Source of the DNA: G963667425 sp963667425 [NCBI: bacterium]
Lineage (GTDB): Bacteria; UBP6; UBA1177
Reading direction: 5' to 3'
NCBI GenBank assembly: GCA_963667425.1
Contig: OY763407.1
Coordinates: 2,604,001-2,668,000 of the forward strand
DNA length: 64,000 bases
Shown here piece after piece: positions 17,828 through 24,906 of the stretch. How positions within the stretch are numbered: the stretch's first letter is position 1; the number at the start of each line of letters is the position of its first letter. The position numbers were made by a program, and so were the translations under genes. The notes under the pieces are model-generated. The model ran no database searches, was not told the DNA's origin, and was given only the letters and a program-made list of their open reading frames with translations.

Positions 17828-18241
17828 ATGTTTAGAAAATTTACCTTGATTTATTTCCTGTTACTGCCGATTCTTGTTATTTCCTGTGATGATGGCGGTT
17901 CTGCAGGATATTGTGATGAAGAAAAATCAGAAGTAAAGTCAAAAGAAGGTTCTCCATATACAAAAATGCATGTTGAAGATGAGATAATTGCTGATAAATG
18001 GATTTATGAAGGCGGAGCATGCTATCTTTTTATTGAGAACGATAATCCTGCTATTGGAAACTGTCAATATTTTAAAGACTGTGAATATTCAAAACAGCAG
18101 ACTCTTTCTGAAATAGGTTCTCCTGATAATGATTATGAAGATAATACATGGAATTATTCAAGCAAGAGGCTTGTTGTGACTTTTAAGAAATCAATAACAT
18201 CAACATTCTGCTGTGAAAGAACAAAGAAAACTGTAAATTAA
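17828..18241 (+). CDS. Small Cys-containing lipoprotein, unknown function
   Basis: A 137-residue predicted lipoprotein: signal peptide MFRKFTLIYFLLLPILVISC with the lipidated Cys at residue 20, then DDGGSAGYCDEEKS. The mature part has several Cys (GGACYLF, GNCQYFKDCEYS, and a terminal STFCCERTKK). A disulphide-bonded periplasmic or surface domain is likely. I recognise no family. ATG at 17828 lies 9 bp after GGAGG; the ATG at 17819 is too close to it. It is monocistronic with a strong promoter. Confidence 0.7.
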   Translation: MFRKFTLIYFLLLPILVISCDDGGSAGYCDEEKSEVKSKEGSPYTKMHVEDEIIADKWIYEGGACYLFIENDNPAIGNCQYFKDCEYSKQQTLSEIGSPDNDYEDNTWNYSSKRLVVTFKKSITSTFCCERTKKTVN

Positions 18242-18265
18242 TTTGTAAATCAGAAAAAAATCAGT

Positions 18266-18655
18266 TCAGTTGTTTTTCTTCTCACGCATCATTTTCTGTT
18301 CTTCAAGAAGATGTAAAAGTAATTCTTTTACTGTAAAATCAAGATTATGTTCAGTTGTAGTTGCAAAAATGGGACGATCCAGATTCGTATTTTTAAAAGA
18401 AGATAATATTTCATGAACTCTGGAAAATTCAATCCCTGAAATAAGCATAATTCTAGGCAGTTTCTCTCTGTCTAAAGGCTTGTCTGAAAAATTAAAGGCA
18501 TCTCTAACTTTCATTTCAAGCATTTTTTCAGAACACAGAACAAACTTATCAATATCAAATTCAATCAGGAAGGGTCTTAAAATTTCAATTTCTGATTCCG
18601 CAAAACCTGAGAGAAAAACTGATTTTTCACCAGGTAAAACCTTATTTGAATTCAT
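18266..18655 (-). CDS. DUF3783-like protein
   Basis: A 129-residue cytosolic protein. The C-terminal RPIFATTTEHNLDFTVKELL segment followed by a Lys/Glu-rich helix (HLLEEQKMMREKKN) matches the DUF3783 pattern. The first half (PRIMLISGIEFSRVHEILSSF) looks like an alpha/beta sensor-type fold. Function unknown. It starts one base after the stop of the kelch lipoprotein gene, so it is the last gene of a leftward operon that begins at 22066. Confidence 0.6.
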   Translation of the reverse strand: MNSNKVLPGEKSVFLSGFAESEIEILRPFLIEFDIDKFVLCSEKMLEMKVRDAFNFSDKPLDREKLPRIMLISGIEFSRVHEILSSFKNTNLDRPIFATTTEHNLDFTVKELLLHLLEEQKMMREKKNN

Positions 18656-18656
18656 T

Positions 18657-20279
18657 TTATTCTATTGATTCAATGTTAAAAATTTCAACTCTTGCTGAAG
18701 GGGTAAGACCAAGAGATGGCGTGCCGCCAATTACAAATAAAAATCCATTCTTATCAAGTACTGATGATGAAAAAACCCTTGAATCTTCCATATTTATAGA
18801 TGTCTTATTTGCTGAACTCTGAGCTAAAGTTACTCTTTGAATTGTGCTTGAACCCTGCATAGTGGCAAAGTCCGGCACACCGCCAACAACAACTGCCATG
18901 TCAGATCTTTCATAGTAAAACATTTCAGGAAAAGCTACAGAAAGAGGTATTTCTTTCTTATAAAGTGTCTTTGCTGATATATTGTATCCGTAAAGACTTG
19001 ATATTTGTTCAAAAGAACTTAATGAAGAATCATATTTAAGTCCTCCGGCTGTATAAACTGTACCGTTGGATTTAAAGCTTCCGGCAAAGAAAAGATTCGG
19101 CAGAAGGATAGAACCTGAATAACCCCATGAAGTCGTTGATGTAGGTGTGACTTTCTCTGCAAACTCTGTTGATCCGTCACCTTTGCCACCTATTGAAAAA
19201 ATTGTACCGGCTATATCTGCCTCTTCCATTATAGGCATAATACTTGGGTCTCTGTCGGAAGAACTTCCATAAAGTTCTGCTCCTGAATATGAGAATGGAG
19301 ATGTCTGGAATTTTATGCCATAGACATTTTGAGAAAGTTCACCGTTTATTACGCCACCGTTTGCGTAAAGAGTAATACTGCCGGATGTGGGCTCAGTCCA
19401 TTTATAACTCTGAAATGGTGCAAAAGGATTACCTGATACGGTTATAACTTCAGTTTTGTTTGATACAACAGTGCCATAACCATTTTTAGCAACATTTATT
19501 TTAGGATATGACGGAGTATATCTCTCCATATTCTGAACAGATGATTCCATTTCAAAAGGCAGACTGGGGATGGAGTTAACAGAAAAGTTTGCTTTTGAAA
19601 TGTTACTTACACCGCCTGCAATTAAAACTGAACCGTCAGGAAGCAGTTTTGCTGTGTGAAAACCTCTTGCTATGGAAAGATCAGCTAAACGGGAGACTGT
19701 TCCTGTTTCAGGATCTATTATTTCTACAAGTTTGCTTGCTTCGCAGGCATAACTGCTACAAGTTGAAAATCCTCCTGCCACGAGAAATCTTCCATCATTA
19801 AGTTTGGTTACAGTCTGACCAAATCTTCCTGTAGAAAGATTTACAGGAAAACATGCAGTTTTATATATCGGATAAAGTATGACATCAAGAGAAGTCGTTT
19901 CTCCTTCAGTGAAACTTACATTTGTTGCCTCACCCATCCATGCAGGTTCACTATTGTTTCCTTTTGTATAAGCGTAAAATTTAACAGTTGCGTTTTTCAG
20001 ATTTCCAAGATCGGAAACTGTCATTTTGCCCGAAATTTTACTAAAACTTTGAGTTTTTACTGTTTTGCCGGTGGAATCAAGTATCTTTACATGAAAAAAT
20101 TCAGCATCACTTAGTGTTTTGCTTGTAAGAATTTCTTCTTTGCAGTCTCCTGCGGCGTATAGTGTTATTCCGTCAGACACATCTATGCCGCAACCACTTT
20201 CACCGCAACTTTCAGAATCACAGGAAAGCAATATAAAAAAAGCTGTTAAAAATAAAAAAAGCCTCTTAAAATAAACCAT
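18657..20279 (-). CDS. Kelch-type beta-propeller lipoprotein
   Basis: A 540-residue predicted lipoprotein (lipobox ILLSC, Cys 20, then DSESCGESGCG). Residues about 35-150 form a beta-sandwich-like domain with VKILDSTGKTVKTQ. The rest shows kelch blades such as LNDGRFLVAGGFS, LPDGSVLIAGGVS, GTIFSIGGKGDG, GTVYTAGGLKYD, MAVVVGGVPD and GFLFVIGGTPS. The propeller probably binds a protein or glycan at the cell surface. GAGG is upstream of the ATG. It lies 9 bp after the DUF799 gene in the operon. Confidence 0.78.
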   Translation of the reverse strand: MVYFKRLFLFLTAFFILLSCDSESCGESGCGIDVSDGITLYAAGDCKEEILTSKTLSDAEFFHVKILDSTGKTVKTQSFSKISGKMTVSDLGNLKNATVKFYAYTKGNNSEPAWMGEATNVSFTEGETTSLDVILYPIYKTACFPVNLSTGRFGQTVTKLNDGRFLVAGGFSTCSSYACEASKLVEIIDPETGTVSRLADLSIARGFHTAKLLPDGSVLIAGGVSNISKANFSVNSIPSLPFEMESSVQNMERYTPSYPKINVAKNGYGTVVSNKTEVITVSGNPFAPFQSYKWTEPTSGSITLYANGGVINGELSQNVYGIKFQTSPFSYSGAELYGSSSDRDPSIMPIMEEADIAGTIFSIGGKGDGSTEFAEKVTPTSTTSWGYSGSILLPNLFFAGSFKSNGTVYTAGGLKYDSSLSSFEQISSLYGYNISAKTLYKKEIPLSVAFPEMFYYERSDMAVVVGGVPDFATMQGSSTIQRVTLAQSSANKTSINMEDSRVFSSSVLDKNGFLFVIGGTPSLGLTPSARVEIFNIESIE

Positions 20280-20288
20280 TTCAAACCT

Positions 20289-20903
20289 CTAATTTTTTTT
20301 CTCTTTCTCTTTTTTCTTTATATGAAAAACATTTCTTTCAAGTTTAGCGGCAGCATTATAGATGCACTGCTGAGCTATAGGACCATATTCCTGAACAGCT
20401 GCATGTGCAATAGCATTTACAACTCCGCCAAGACTGAAATCTGCGCCACTGTCACTTTGAGCTGTTTCCGTTGTCTCAAAGATAGGCATATTTGTTTTTG
20501 GATCGATAAGTTTGAACTCCATAGTTACAGTAACGGTTGAAACAACTCCATAAAATTTGGTTGACCAGTCGGTTATTGTTACATACATAACAGCGTCCGC
20601 ATTTGTATATTCAGCAATTTGCTCAGGAGTCATGGCATTTACCATTCCTGCTTCGTGAAATCCCTTTTCTTCATTGAAAAGTTCAAACATTACAGTTGGA
20701 GAAACCACATTGTAGCCTCTGTCAAAAAAAGCTCTGTAAACCATAGGGTATGCAACATTTTCAGCATTCATATCATTAGTTTCATTAAAAACCGGTAAAA
20801 TAACAATTTTTCTTGGATGATGTTCCACAGGTTTTGCTGGTGTACAGGAAACAGCTATCATTAAAACTATAAACAATGGAAACAAATATTTAAATACTTT
20901 CAT
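20289..20903 (-). CDS. DUF799 (GNA1162-type) lipoprotein
   Basis: A 204-residue lipoprotein (lipobox IAVSC) of the DUF799/GNA1162 family. It shows RKIVILPVFNETNDM, an NADAVMYVTITDW core and the C-terminal helix AVQEYGPIAQQCIYNAA. The fold is the CsgG-like nucleotide-binding-type alpha/beta domain, thought to belong to an outer-membrane-associated complex. It follows the DUF4810 gene by 2 bp, the order normal for this pair. The CsgG-family third partner usually found with them is absent. Confidence 0.85.
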   Translation of the reverse strand: MKVFKYLFPLFIVLMIAVSCTPAKPVEHHPRKIVILPVFNETNDMNAENVAYPMVYRAFFDRGYNVVSPTVMFELFNEEKGFHEAGMVNAMTPEQIAEYTNADAVMYVTITDWSTKFYGVVSTVTVTMEFKLIDPKTNMPIFETTETAQSDSGADFSLGGVVNAIAHAAVQEYGPIAQQCIYNAAAKLERNVFHIKKKEKEKKN

Positions 20904-20905
20904 AA

Positions 20906-21268
20906 TTATTCCCCCTGTTTTTCATTAACATTGTTAATACCGAATCTTTCTTTTAGAAAATCCATGTAATGCTTTATTAACGGATCACCATATAGTTCAT
21001 ATTCTTTTTCAAGAAATTCTATTCCACCTGGAACATCTCCATTTTTTACATGCATAATACCTATTGAAGCATACACTCCAGGAAGATAAAAACCTGTTGC
21101 AGCTGATTGTTTAAAATCACTTTCAGCAGCATCATAATGTTCACCGCTTAAATAATTTCTAAGCCCTGAATCATAATGTTTTTTAGCCTGTTCCAAAGTA
21201 GGTGCACAAGACTGTAAAAAAAGCATAAAAACAAGAAGCAATAAAGAATAGAATGGTTTCCTAATCAT
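20906..21268 (-). CDS. DUF4810 lipoprotein
   Basis: A 120-residue lipoprotein with lipobox FLQSC at about residue 21, then a TPR-like helical domain (AKKHYDSGLRNYLSGEHYDAAE, and FLEKEYELYGDPLIKHYMDFL at the end), matching DUF4810. Partner of DUF799. The ATG at 21268 lies after AAAGGAGAG and overlaps the end of the upstream gene by 8 bp; the in-frame ATG at 21286 would swallow the ribosome site, so it is rejected. Confidence 0.8.
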   Translation of the reverse strand: MIRKPFYSLLLLVFMLFLQSCAPTLEQAKKHYDSGLRNYLSGEHYDAAESDFKQSAATGFYLPGVYASIGIMHVKNGDVPGGIEFLEKEYELYGDPLIKHYMDFLKERFGINNVNEKQGE

Positions 21269-21578
21269 TTTTTCTCTCCTTTTCAAACTTTACCAAAGCG
21301 TTTTTTATGCTCTGGACATATTTGTCTTTGTGAAAAAAAGATGCCCGTTTAATAATGTTTTCTACTCGTTCATCTTTTTCCATCCATTTCTGCCATTTGA
21401 AAAAATTGTCTTCTATAATATCAACATATTCAGGTCCACTGCTTTTCAGAAGATACAAGTTGTTTTCGCTTATTCTTGTGCCTTCTCCTGCCAGCAGAAG
21501 TCCATTTTCATCAAACACAGGAGATGCTATAACCTGATCTATACGGAGGAGATTGGTATATACTTTTATGTTACCCAA
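21261..21578 (-). CDS. Small stand-alone domain resembling the N-terminus of HD-GYP proteins
   Basis: A 105-residue protein. LRIDQVIASPVFDENGLLLAGEGTRISENNLYLLKSSGPEYVDII has the pattern of the small N-terminal module seen before HD-GYP phosphodiesterase domains (opening 'acts on old setting, new setting' beta motif). No HD-GYP domain follows. The C-terminal 50 residues are charged helix. The start is TTG at 21578, 10 bp after GGAGAGG. It overlaps the phosphoesterase gene by 13 bp. Function unknown; a regulatory or scaffold role is a guess. Confidence 0.55.
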   Translation of the reverse strand: MGNIKVYTNLLRIDQVIASPVFDENGLLLAGEGTRISENNLYLLKSSGPEYVDIIEDNFFKWQKWMEKDERVENIIKRASFFHKDKYVQSIKNALVKFEKERKND

Positions 21579-22066
21579 CTTAACTTAACCTCTCCAGTTT
21601 CAACATCATATATTGAAATATTTGTAACCTTTGAATCTTCAATGTTCACAACTGCATAGCTCATATATCCTGCAAGACCTATTTTACCGAAAGATCCCGG
21701 ATTAAGATATATGACATCATTTATAACATTTATGCATGGCGTATGTGTATGACCATAAATTACAAGATCAGGAATGAACGATTCTATATACATTCGATTT
21801 TCATTAATAATTCTGTGAGGTGCCGTCAAATTATGAACCATAAATATTTTAACCCCTTCAACAGTTGTTCTCACTCTTTCAGGAAAGTTAAAAAACGAAA
21901 AACAGTCAGTGTTTCCCTGAACAATATAATAATTCTTAAAAAGCAGAGCCGCATTTACAATATTATGACCTCCAACGTCACCTGCATGAAATAAAATATC
22001 TCCGCCAATATCTTCAAGATCTTTAGGAAGACTTCCATGTGTGTCAGAAATCACAAGAACTTTCAA
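21566..22066 (-). CDS. YfcE/MJ0936-type metallophosphoesterase
   Basis: A 166-residue calcineurin-like phosphoesterase. All five metal-binding blocks are visible: SDTHGS (7-12), HAGDVGG (about 27), QGNTDC (about 50), VHNLTAP (about 78) and YGHTHTP (about 104). Family members hydrolyse phosphodiesters with two metals. The start codon is TTG at 22066, with GGAGAG upstream. It is the first gene of a leftward operon continuing to 18266. Confidence 0.9.
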   Translation of the reverse strand: MKVLVISDTHGSLPKDLEDIGGDILFHAGDVGGHNIVNAALLFKNYYIVQGNTDCFSFFNFPERVRTTVEGVKIFMVHNLTAPHRIINENRMYIESFIPDLVIYGHTHTPCINVINDVIYLNPGSFGKIGLAGYMSYAVVNIEDSKVTNISIYDVETGEVKLSWVT

Positions 22067-22132
22067 AACTCAACTCTCCGCTGCAAAATTGTATTTCAAA
22101 TAAAATATCATTTTTTTCAACTAAATCAACTA

Positions 22133-22903
22133 TTACCATGAAAAAAGGTTTTTTCTGTTTATTTCACCTCCCACATAGGTTAGAAGTGAATAAATATTGT
22201 CAGTTTCATTAGAAAGCCTGGCAGTATTTATTTCTCTTGAAAAATTACCATAAGAAAAGTGTTTAAAACAGAAAAGACGTTTTCTTTTATTAGTAAAAGA
22301 GAGATTGGAACCATAAATCTCTTTAATTTCATTATAAAAAGCTTCAAAAAGTCCTTTTTTTCTTAAATTGGAACAACCTACAAGCCACAAATCAGAATCT
22401 GAAAGATAATGAATATCAGCAATAATGCGAGCCATAAAACGTTGTGACTCGTAAAGGATTGAAGAAATTCCTTTAAGCTCTTTTAAATCACCTGTAGAAG
22501 GGGTATGAATTGGAGTTTTATTTAAAACAAGCACTTCTTTGTCAAAATCAGAAACAAGATTATGTTGAGCAAAAAAATTCCTCATAATCTTTCCTGATTT
22601 GCCTATAAGATATCTGGAGTTTTCTTCTTTCTGTTCTTCCATTCCGGGATTATCTGCAACAACAATATATTTAATGTTTTCAATATAAAGTTTTTCTATA
22701 TCTCTATTAAAAACAACATAGTTATCAACCACATAATCTCTGTTTGACTCTGATATAAAGTCCGTAATAGCTTTTTTTACAGATAAATCCTCATTCCAGT
22801 TTTGACAAGCTGATTTATAATCAGTTTTAATCTGTTCAAAAGCTTTCTTTTTTGTTGTATAAAGATTCGCAGCGTTTTCTACAGAAGGCAAAACATTCCT
22901 CAT
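22133..22903 (-). CDS. Uracil-DNA glycosylase-superfamily protein
   Basis: About 256 residues. VVADNPGMEEQKEENSRYLIGKSGKIM fits UDG motif 1 (GxxPGxxExxx followed by GxSGK); the segment NKTPIHTP is an Asn-containing strand; FKHFSYGNFSREI is in the place of the HPS-type motif 2. The family removes uracil or related lesions. Divergent: the canonical 4Fe-4S cysteines of family 4/5 are missing. The start at 22903 (ATG AGG AAT) is chosen because the longer ORF to 22954 starts with a hydrophobic run without a ribosome site, and a TATAAT lies between the two. Confidence 0.6.
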   Translation of the reverse strand: MRNVLPSVENAANLYTTKKKAFEQIKTDYKSACQNWNEDLSVKKAITDFISESNRDYVVDNYVVFNRDIEKLYIENIKYIVVADNPGMEEQKEENSRYLIGKSGKIMRNFFAQHNLVSDFDKEVLVLNKTPIHTPSTGDLKELKGISSILYESQRFMARIIADIHYLSDSDLWLVGCSNLRKKGLFEAFYNEIKEIYGSNLSFTNKRKRLFCFKHFSYGNFSREINTARLSNETDNIYSLLTYVGGEINRKNLFSW

Positions 22904-23013
22904 AAAAAAATCTTTACGATTATATCCGATGAAACAGGAAAGTAAAAAAATCATTTAAAAAGAATAAAAAAACGAACAAAAAAGAGGGATTATATTTTTT
23001 TAGAAATAAAAAA

Positions 23014-23100
23014 CTAACAGATAGATCTTCCGGCACAGTACTGACAATCATTGTTTGAAGTAGTTGTTTCTGTAGTTGTTTTTATTATTTCAGGTTTCAT
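23014..23100 (-). CDS. 28-residue Thr-rich, Cys-tailed peptide
   Basis: A short ORF ATG(23100)-TAG(23014) encoding a Thr-rich leader-like half (MKPEIIKTTTETTTSNND) and a Cys tail CQYCAGRSIC. GAGG lies 5 bp before the ATG. A near-consensus promoter (TTGACA 23156-23161, TAAACT 23134-23139, spacing 16) lies just upstream. No hydrophobic signal is seen, so it is cytosolic unless exported by a dedicated system. CxxC plus a terminal Cys could bind metal or be a modification substrate. No maturase or exporter is adjacent. It matches no family I know; expression is inferred only from the promoter and ribosome site. Confidence 0.5.
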   Translation of the reverse strand: MKPEIIKTTTETTTSNNDCQYCAGRSIC

Positions 23101-23133
23101 AATGAACCTCATTAAAAGTTAATAACACAATAG

Positions 23134-23161
23134 AGTTTAGCACTATAGTTCATAATGTCAA
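23134..23161 (-). promoter_or_regulatory. Promoter of the 28-residue peptide gene
   Basis: On the minus strand TTGACA (23161-23156), 16 bp spacer, TAAACT (23139-23134), 34 bp before the ATG. Confidence 0.6.
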
Positions 23162-23220
23162 TATATAATTTGATGAATTTAATATCTTTTTCATTGTTAT
23201 CTCATAAATGTTTGCCGGTA

Positions 23221-23247
23221 AACGACGCCCATAGGGGCGTCGCTACA
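23221..23247. repeat. REP-like palindrome, copy 1
   Basis: Exact 27-bp match to the copy at 24873-24899. The core is GACGCCC-ATAG-GGGCGTC, an 8-bp GC stem when the flanking C and G are included, in AT-rich surroundings. It lies exactly 7 bp beyond the stop codon of the 23255-24847 gene, with no T-run after it. Confidence 0.9.
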
Positions 23248-23254
23248 CAATAAT

Positions 23255-24847
23255 TTATTTGCATTCATGTTCGCCTGTTTTTATGTTTTTCGGGCACGCA
23301 GGATTTGGAGTGTAGTCATCATAAGGGCAGATTTCAGGGTGCAGGTCGCAGTAACACTCCATATCTCTTAAATGTAGTTCAGGGTTGCCGGGTAACTGCC
23401 ATGCTATGTAGTGTCCATCAAACTCTGCGTATGCTCCAAAAGCCCTGTCTCCATCTGCCGGGCAGTAACTCTTTTCCTGATCTATCCTATACATGCAGAC
23501 TATATTATTCTGTCTGTCTCTGTTACCATCAGGCCATATTATATTTTCATAAACTATGTAGTTCCCTTTGACTTGAGCGATAACTACATCATAAGTATCA
23601 GTGTAAGATTTAGTTACAGTAAACTTTTTATATTCCCACGGCTCTTTGGATGTATCTAACCTCATAAATCCATCTGTCATCTCTACCAGTGAAAAGTATA
23701 TTAGATTTTTATTTTCTGTATCCATCCATGACTGTCTTATCTTTTCCATTTTCCCATCAATGGTTCTGTTAATAAGTTTGCATTCATCAAGTGACTTGGG
23801 TTCTTTGTCAAGTTCGCAGATGTATCCTTTAAACCCATCAGCGTAAAATACAAGCCTGCCATCAACTATGTTTGGGTCGTTTGCTATTCCTTCGCCTAAG
23901 TTTATCCAGTTCCATGCTATGTTTTCATAGTTTGCAGTTCCATCATGCTCTTTAACTGCTGCATATTTCATATAGATTGAAGAGCCGTCTCTCTCTTCTA
24001 TGTTTGCAAATGCCCATTTATCTGTTATTACCGGTGTATATGCTACAAATCTTACTGTTTCCGGATAGATTGCTCTGTAAGTTCCATTGGAGTAGTAGGT
24101 TATTAAATGTTTTACTGTATCTTTTATTTTTATGTATGTTAAAAATTTTCCTTTGTTATATGCAAGCATATCTCCACTAGTCAGACTTTTAACACTGTAT
24201 TTTTTTGTTGTAACATCATATTCAAATGCTTTCACGCTGTTTACATGTTTTGTAAAAGTGCTTTGAACATGATGCATTGGAAAACCTATCTTTCCATCCT
24301 GAAAGTTAAAACTTTTCATTGTATAGTACCCTGTGTTCCAGCCGTAAGGATTAATTGCATTTAAAGCAATGTCACATTTCATAACTGTTGGAGAGTCTGT
24401 TCCTTCTCCTTTGTAGGTTGGAATTAAATTATTCAGATCACATGGATAGTTGCAGCAGTCATATTCAGGATAGTTTTTGCAGAAATATTCATTATCCTCT
24501 TTCCAGAGATTGCTTAGGCATTGCGGATCGCTTGCAGTTGGCGCATCACATCCTTCACGGCAGAAGTGAAGGTTCCCTTTGTCATCTTTAAATGGAAGTA
24601 AAGAATAGTCTATCACCTTAGCGCAGATGTCATCTGTATCAGGTTGCTCATCTTCATCCTGCACTGTGTCAATATCTGTGATGTCTTCATCTTTTGATGC
24701 ATCTTCATCAGACTTTTCAGTGTCAATGTCTGTAATAATATCAGCATCAGTGATAATATCTCCGTCTGTTTTTGCTTTATCTTTGTCACAGCTAGTTATT
24801 GAAAAAACAAATAATGTTAAAAAGCTTAAAAGAATTATTCTTTTCAT
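23255..24847 (-). CDS. Asp-stalk lipoprotein with Cys-rich segment and propeller-like body
   Basis: A 530-residue predicted lipoprotein. Lipobox ITSC at Cys 20, then an acidic stalk (DGDIITDADIITDIDTEKSD and similar) to about residue 75. A Cys-rich block (CREGCDAPTA, CKNYPEYDCCNYPC) follows, then about 350 residues of repeated short beta-strands (NKGKFLTYIK, VDGRLVFYADG, VKGNYIVYEN, FDGHYIAWQLPG) like a beta-propeller. It ends with another Cys cluster (CYCDLHPEICPYDD ... CPKN ... ECK). Function unknown. It starts about 25 bp after the second palindrome, downstream of the protease gene, so the two may share a transcript. Confidence 0.75.
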   Translation of the reverse strand: MKRIILLSFLTLFVFSITSCDKDKAKTDGDIITDADIITDIDTEKSDEDASKDEDITDIDTVQDEDEQPDTDDICAKVIDYSLLPFKDDKGNLHFCREGCDAPTASDPQCLSNLWKEDNEYFCKNYPEYDCCNYPCDLNNLIPTYKGEGTDSPTVMKCDIALNAINPYGWNTGYYTMKSFNFQDGKIGFPMHHVQSTFTKHVNSVKAFEYDVTTKKYSVKSLTSGDMLAYNKGKFLTYIKIKDTVKHLITYYSNGTYRAIYPETVRFVAYTPVITDKWAFANIEERDGSSIYMKYAAVKEHDGTANYENIAWNWINLGEGIANDPNIVDGRLVFYADGFKGYICELDKEPKSLDECKLINRTIDGKMEKIRQSWMDTENKNLIYFSLVEMTDGFMRLDTSKEPWEYKKFTVTKSYTDTYDVVIAQVKGNYIVYENIIWPDGNRDRQNNIVCMYRIDQEKSYCPADGDRAFGAYAEFDGHYIAWQLPGNPELHLRDMECYCDLHPEICPYDDYTPNPACPKNIKTGEHECK

Positions 24848-24872
24848 TTGTAATCCCTCAAACGGCGTAGCA

Positions 24873-24899
24873 AACGACGCCCATAGGGGCGTCGCTACA
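24873..24899. repeat. REP-like palindrome, copy 2
   Basis: Exact 27-bp copy of 23221-23247. It lies 7 bp beyond the stop codon of the 24907-29799 protease gene, the same spacing as copy 1, and between the protease gene and the next gene of the pair. Confidence 0.9.
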
Positions 24900-24906
24900 G
24901 GTTAAT

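Larger units (their letters stand above)
22904..23254. other. Intergenic region holding a small peptide gene and one palindromic repeat
   Basis: About 350 bp with no long reading frame. It contains the 28-codon peptide gene (23014-23100) with its promoter and the REP-like palindrome at 23221-23247. Nothing else is supported. Confidence 0.6.

Noticed and set aside
24388-24905. Plus-strand frames within the 23255-24847 gene (Ser-rich ones at 24627-24905)
   Set aside because: These are mirror images of the acidic stalk codons; no promoter or domain supports them.
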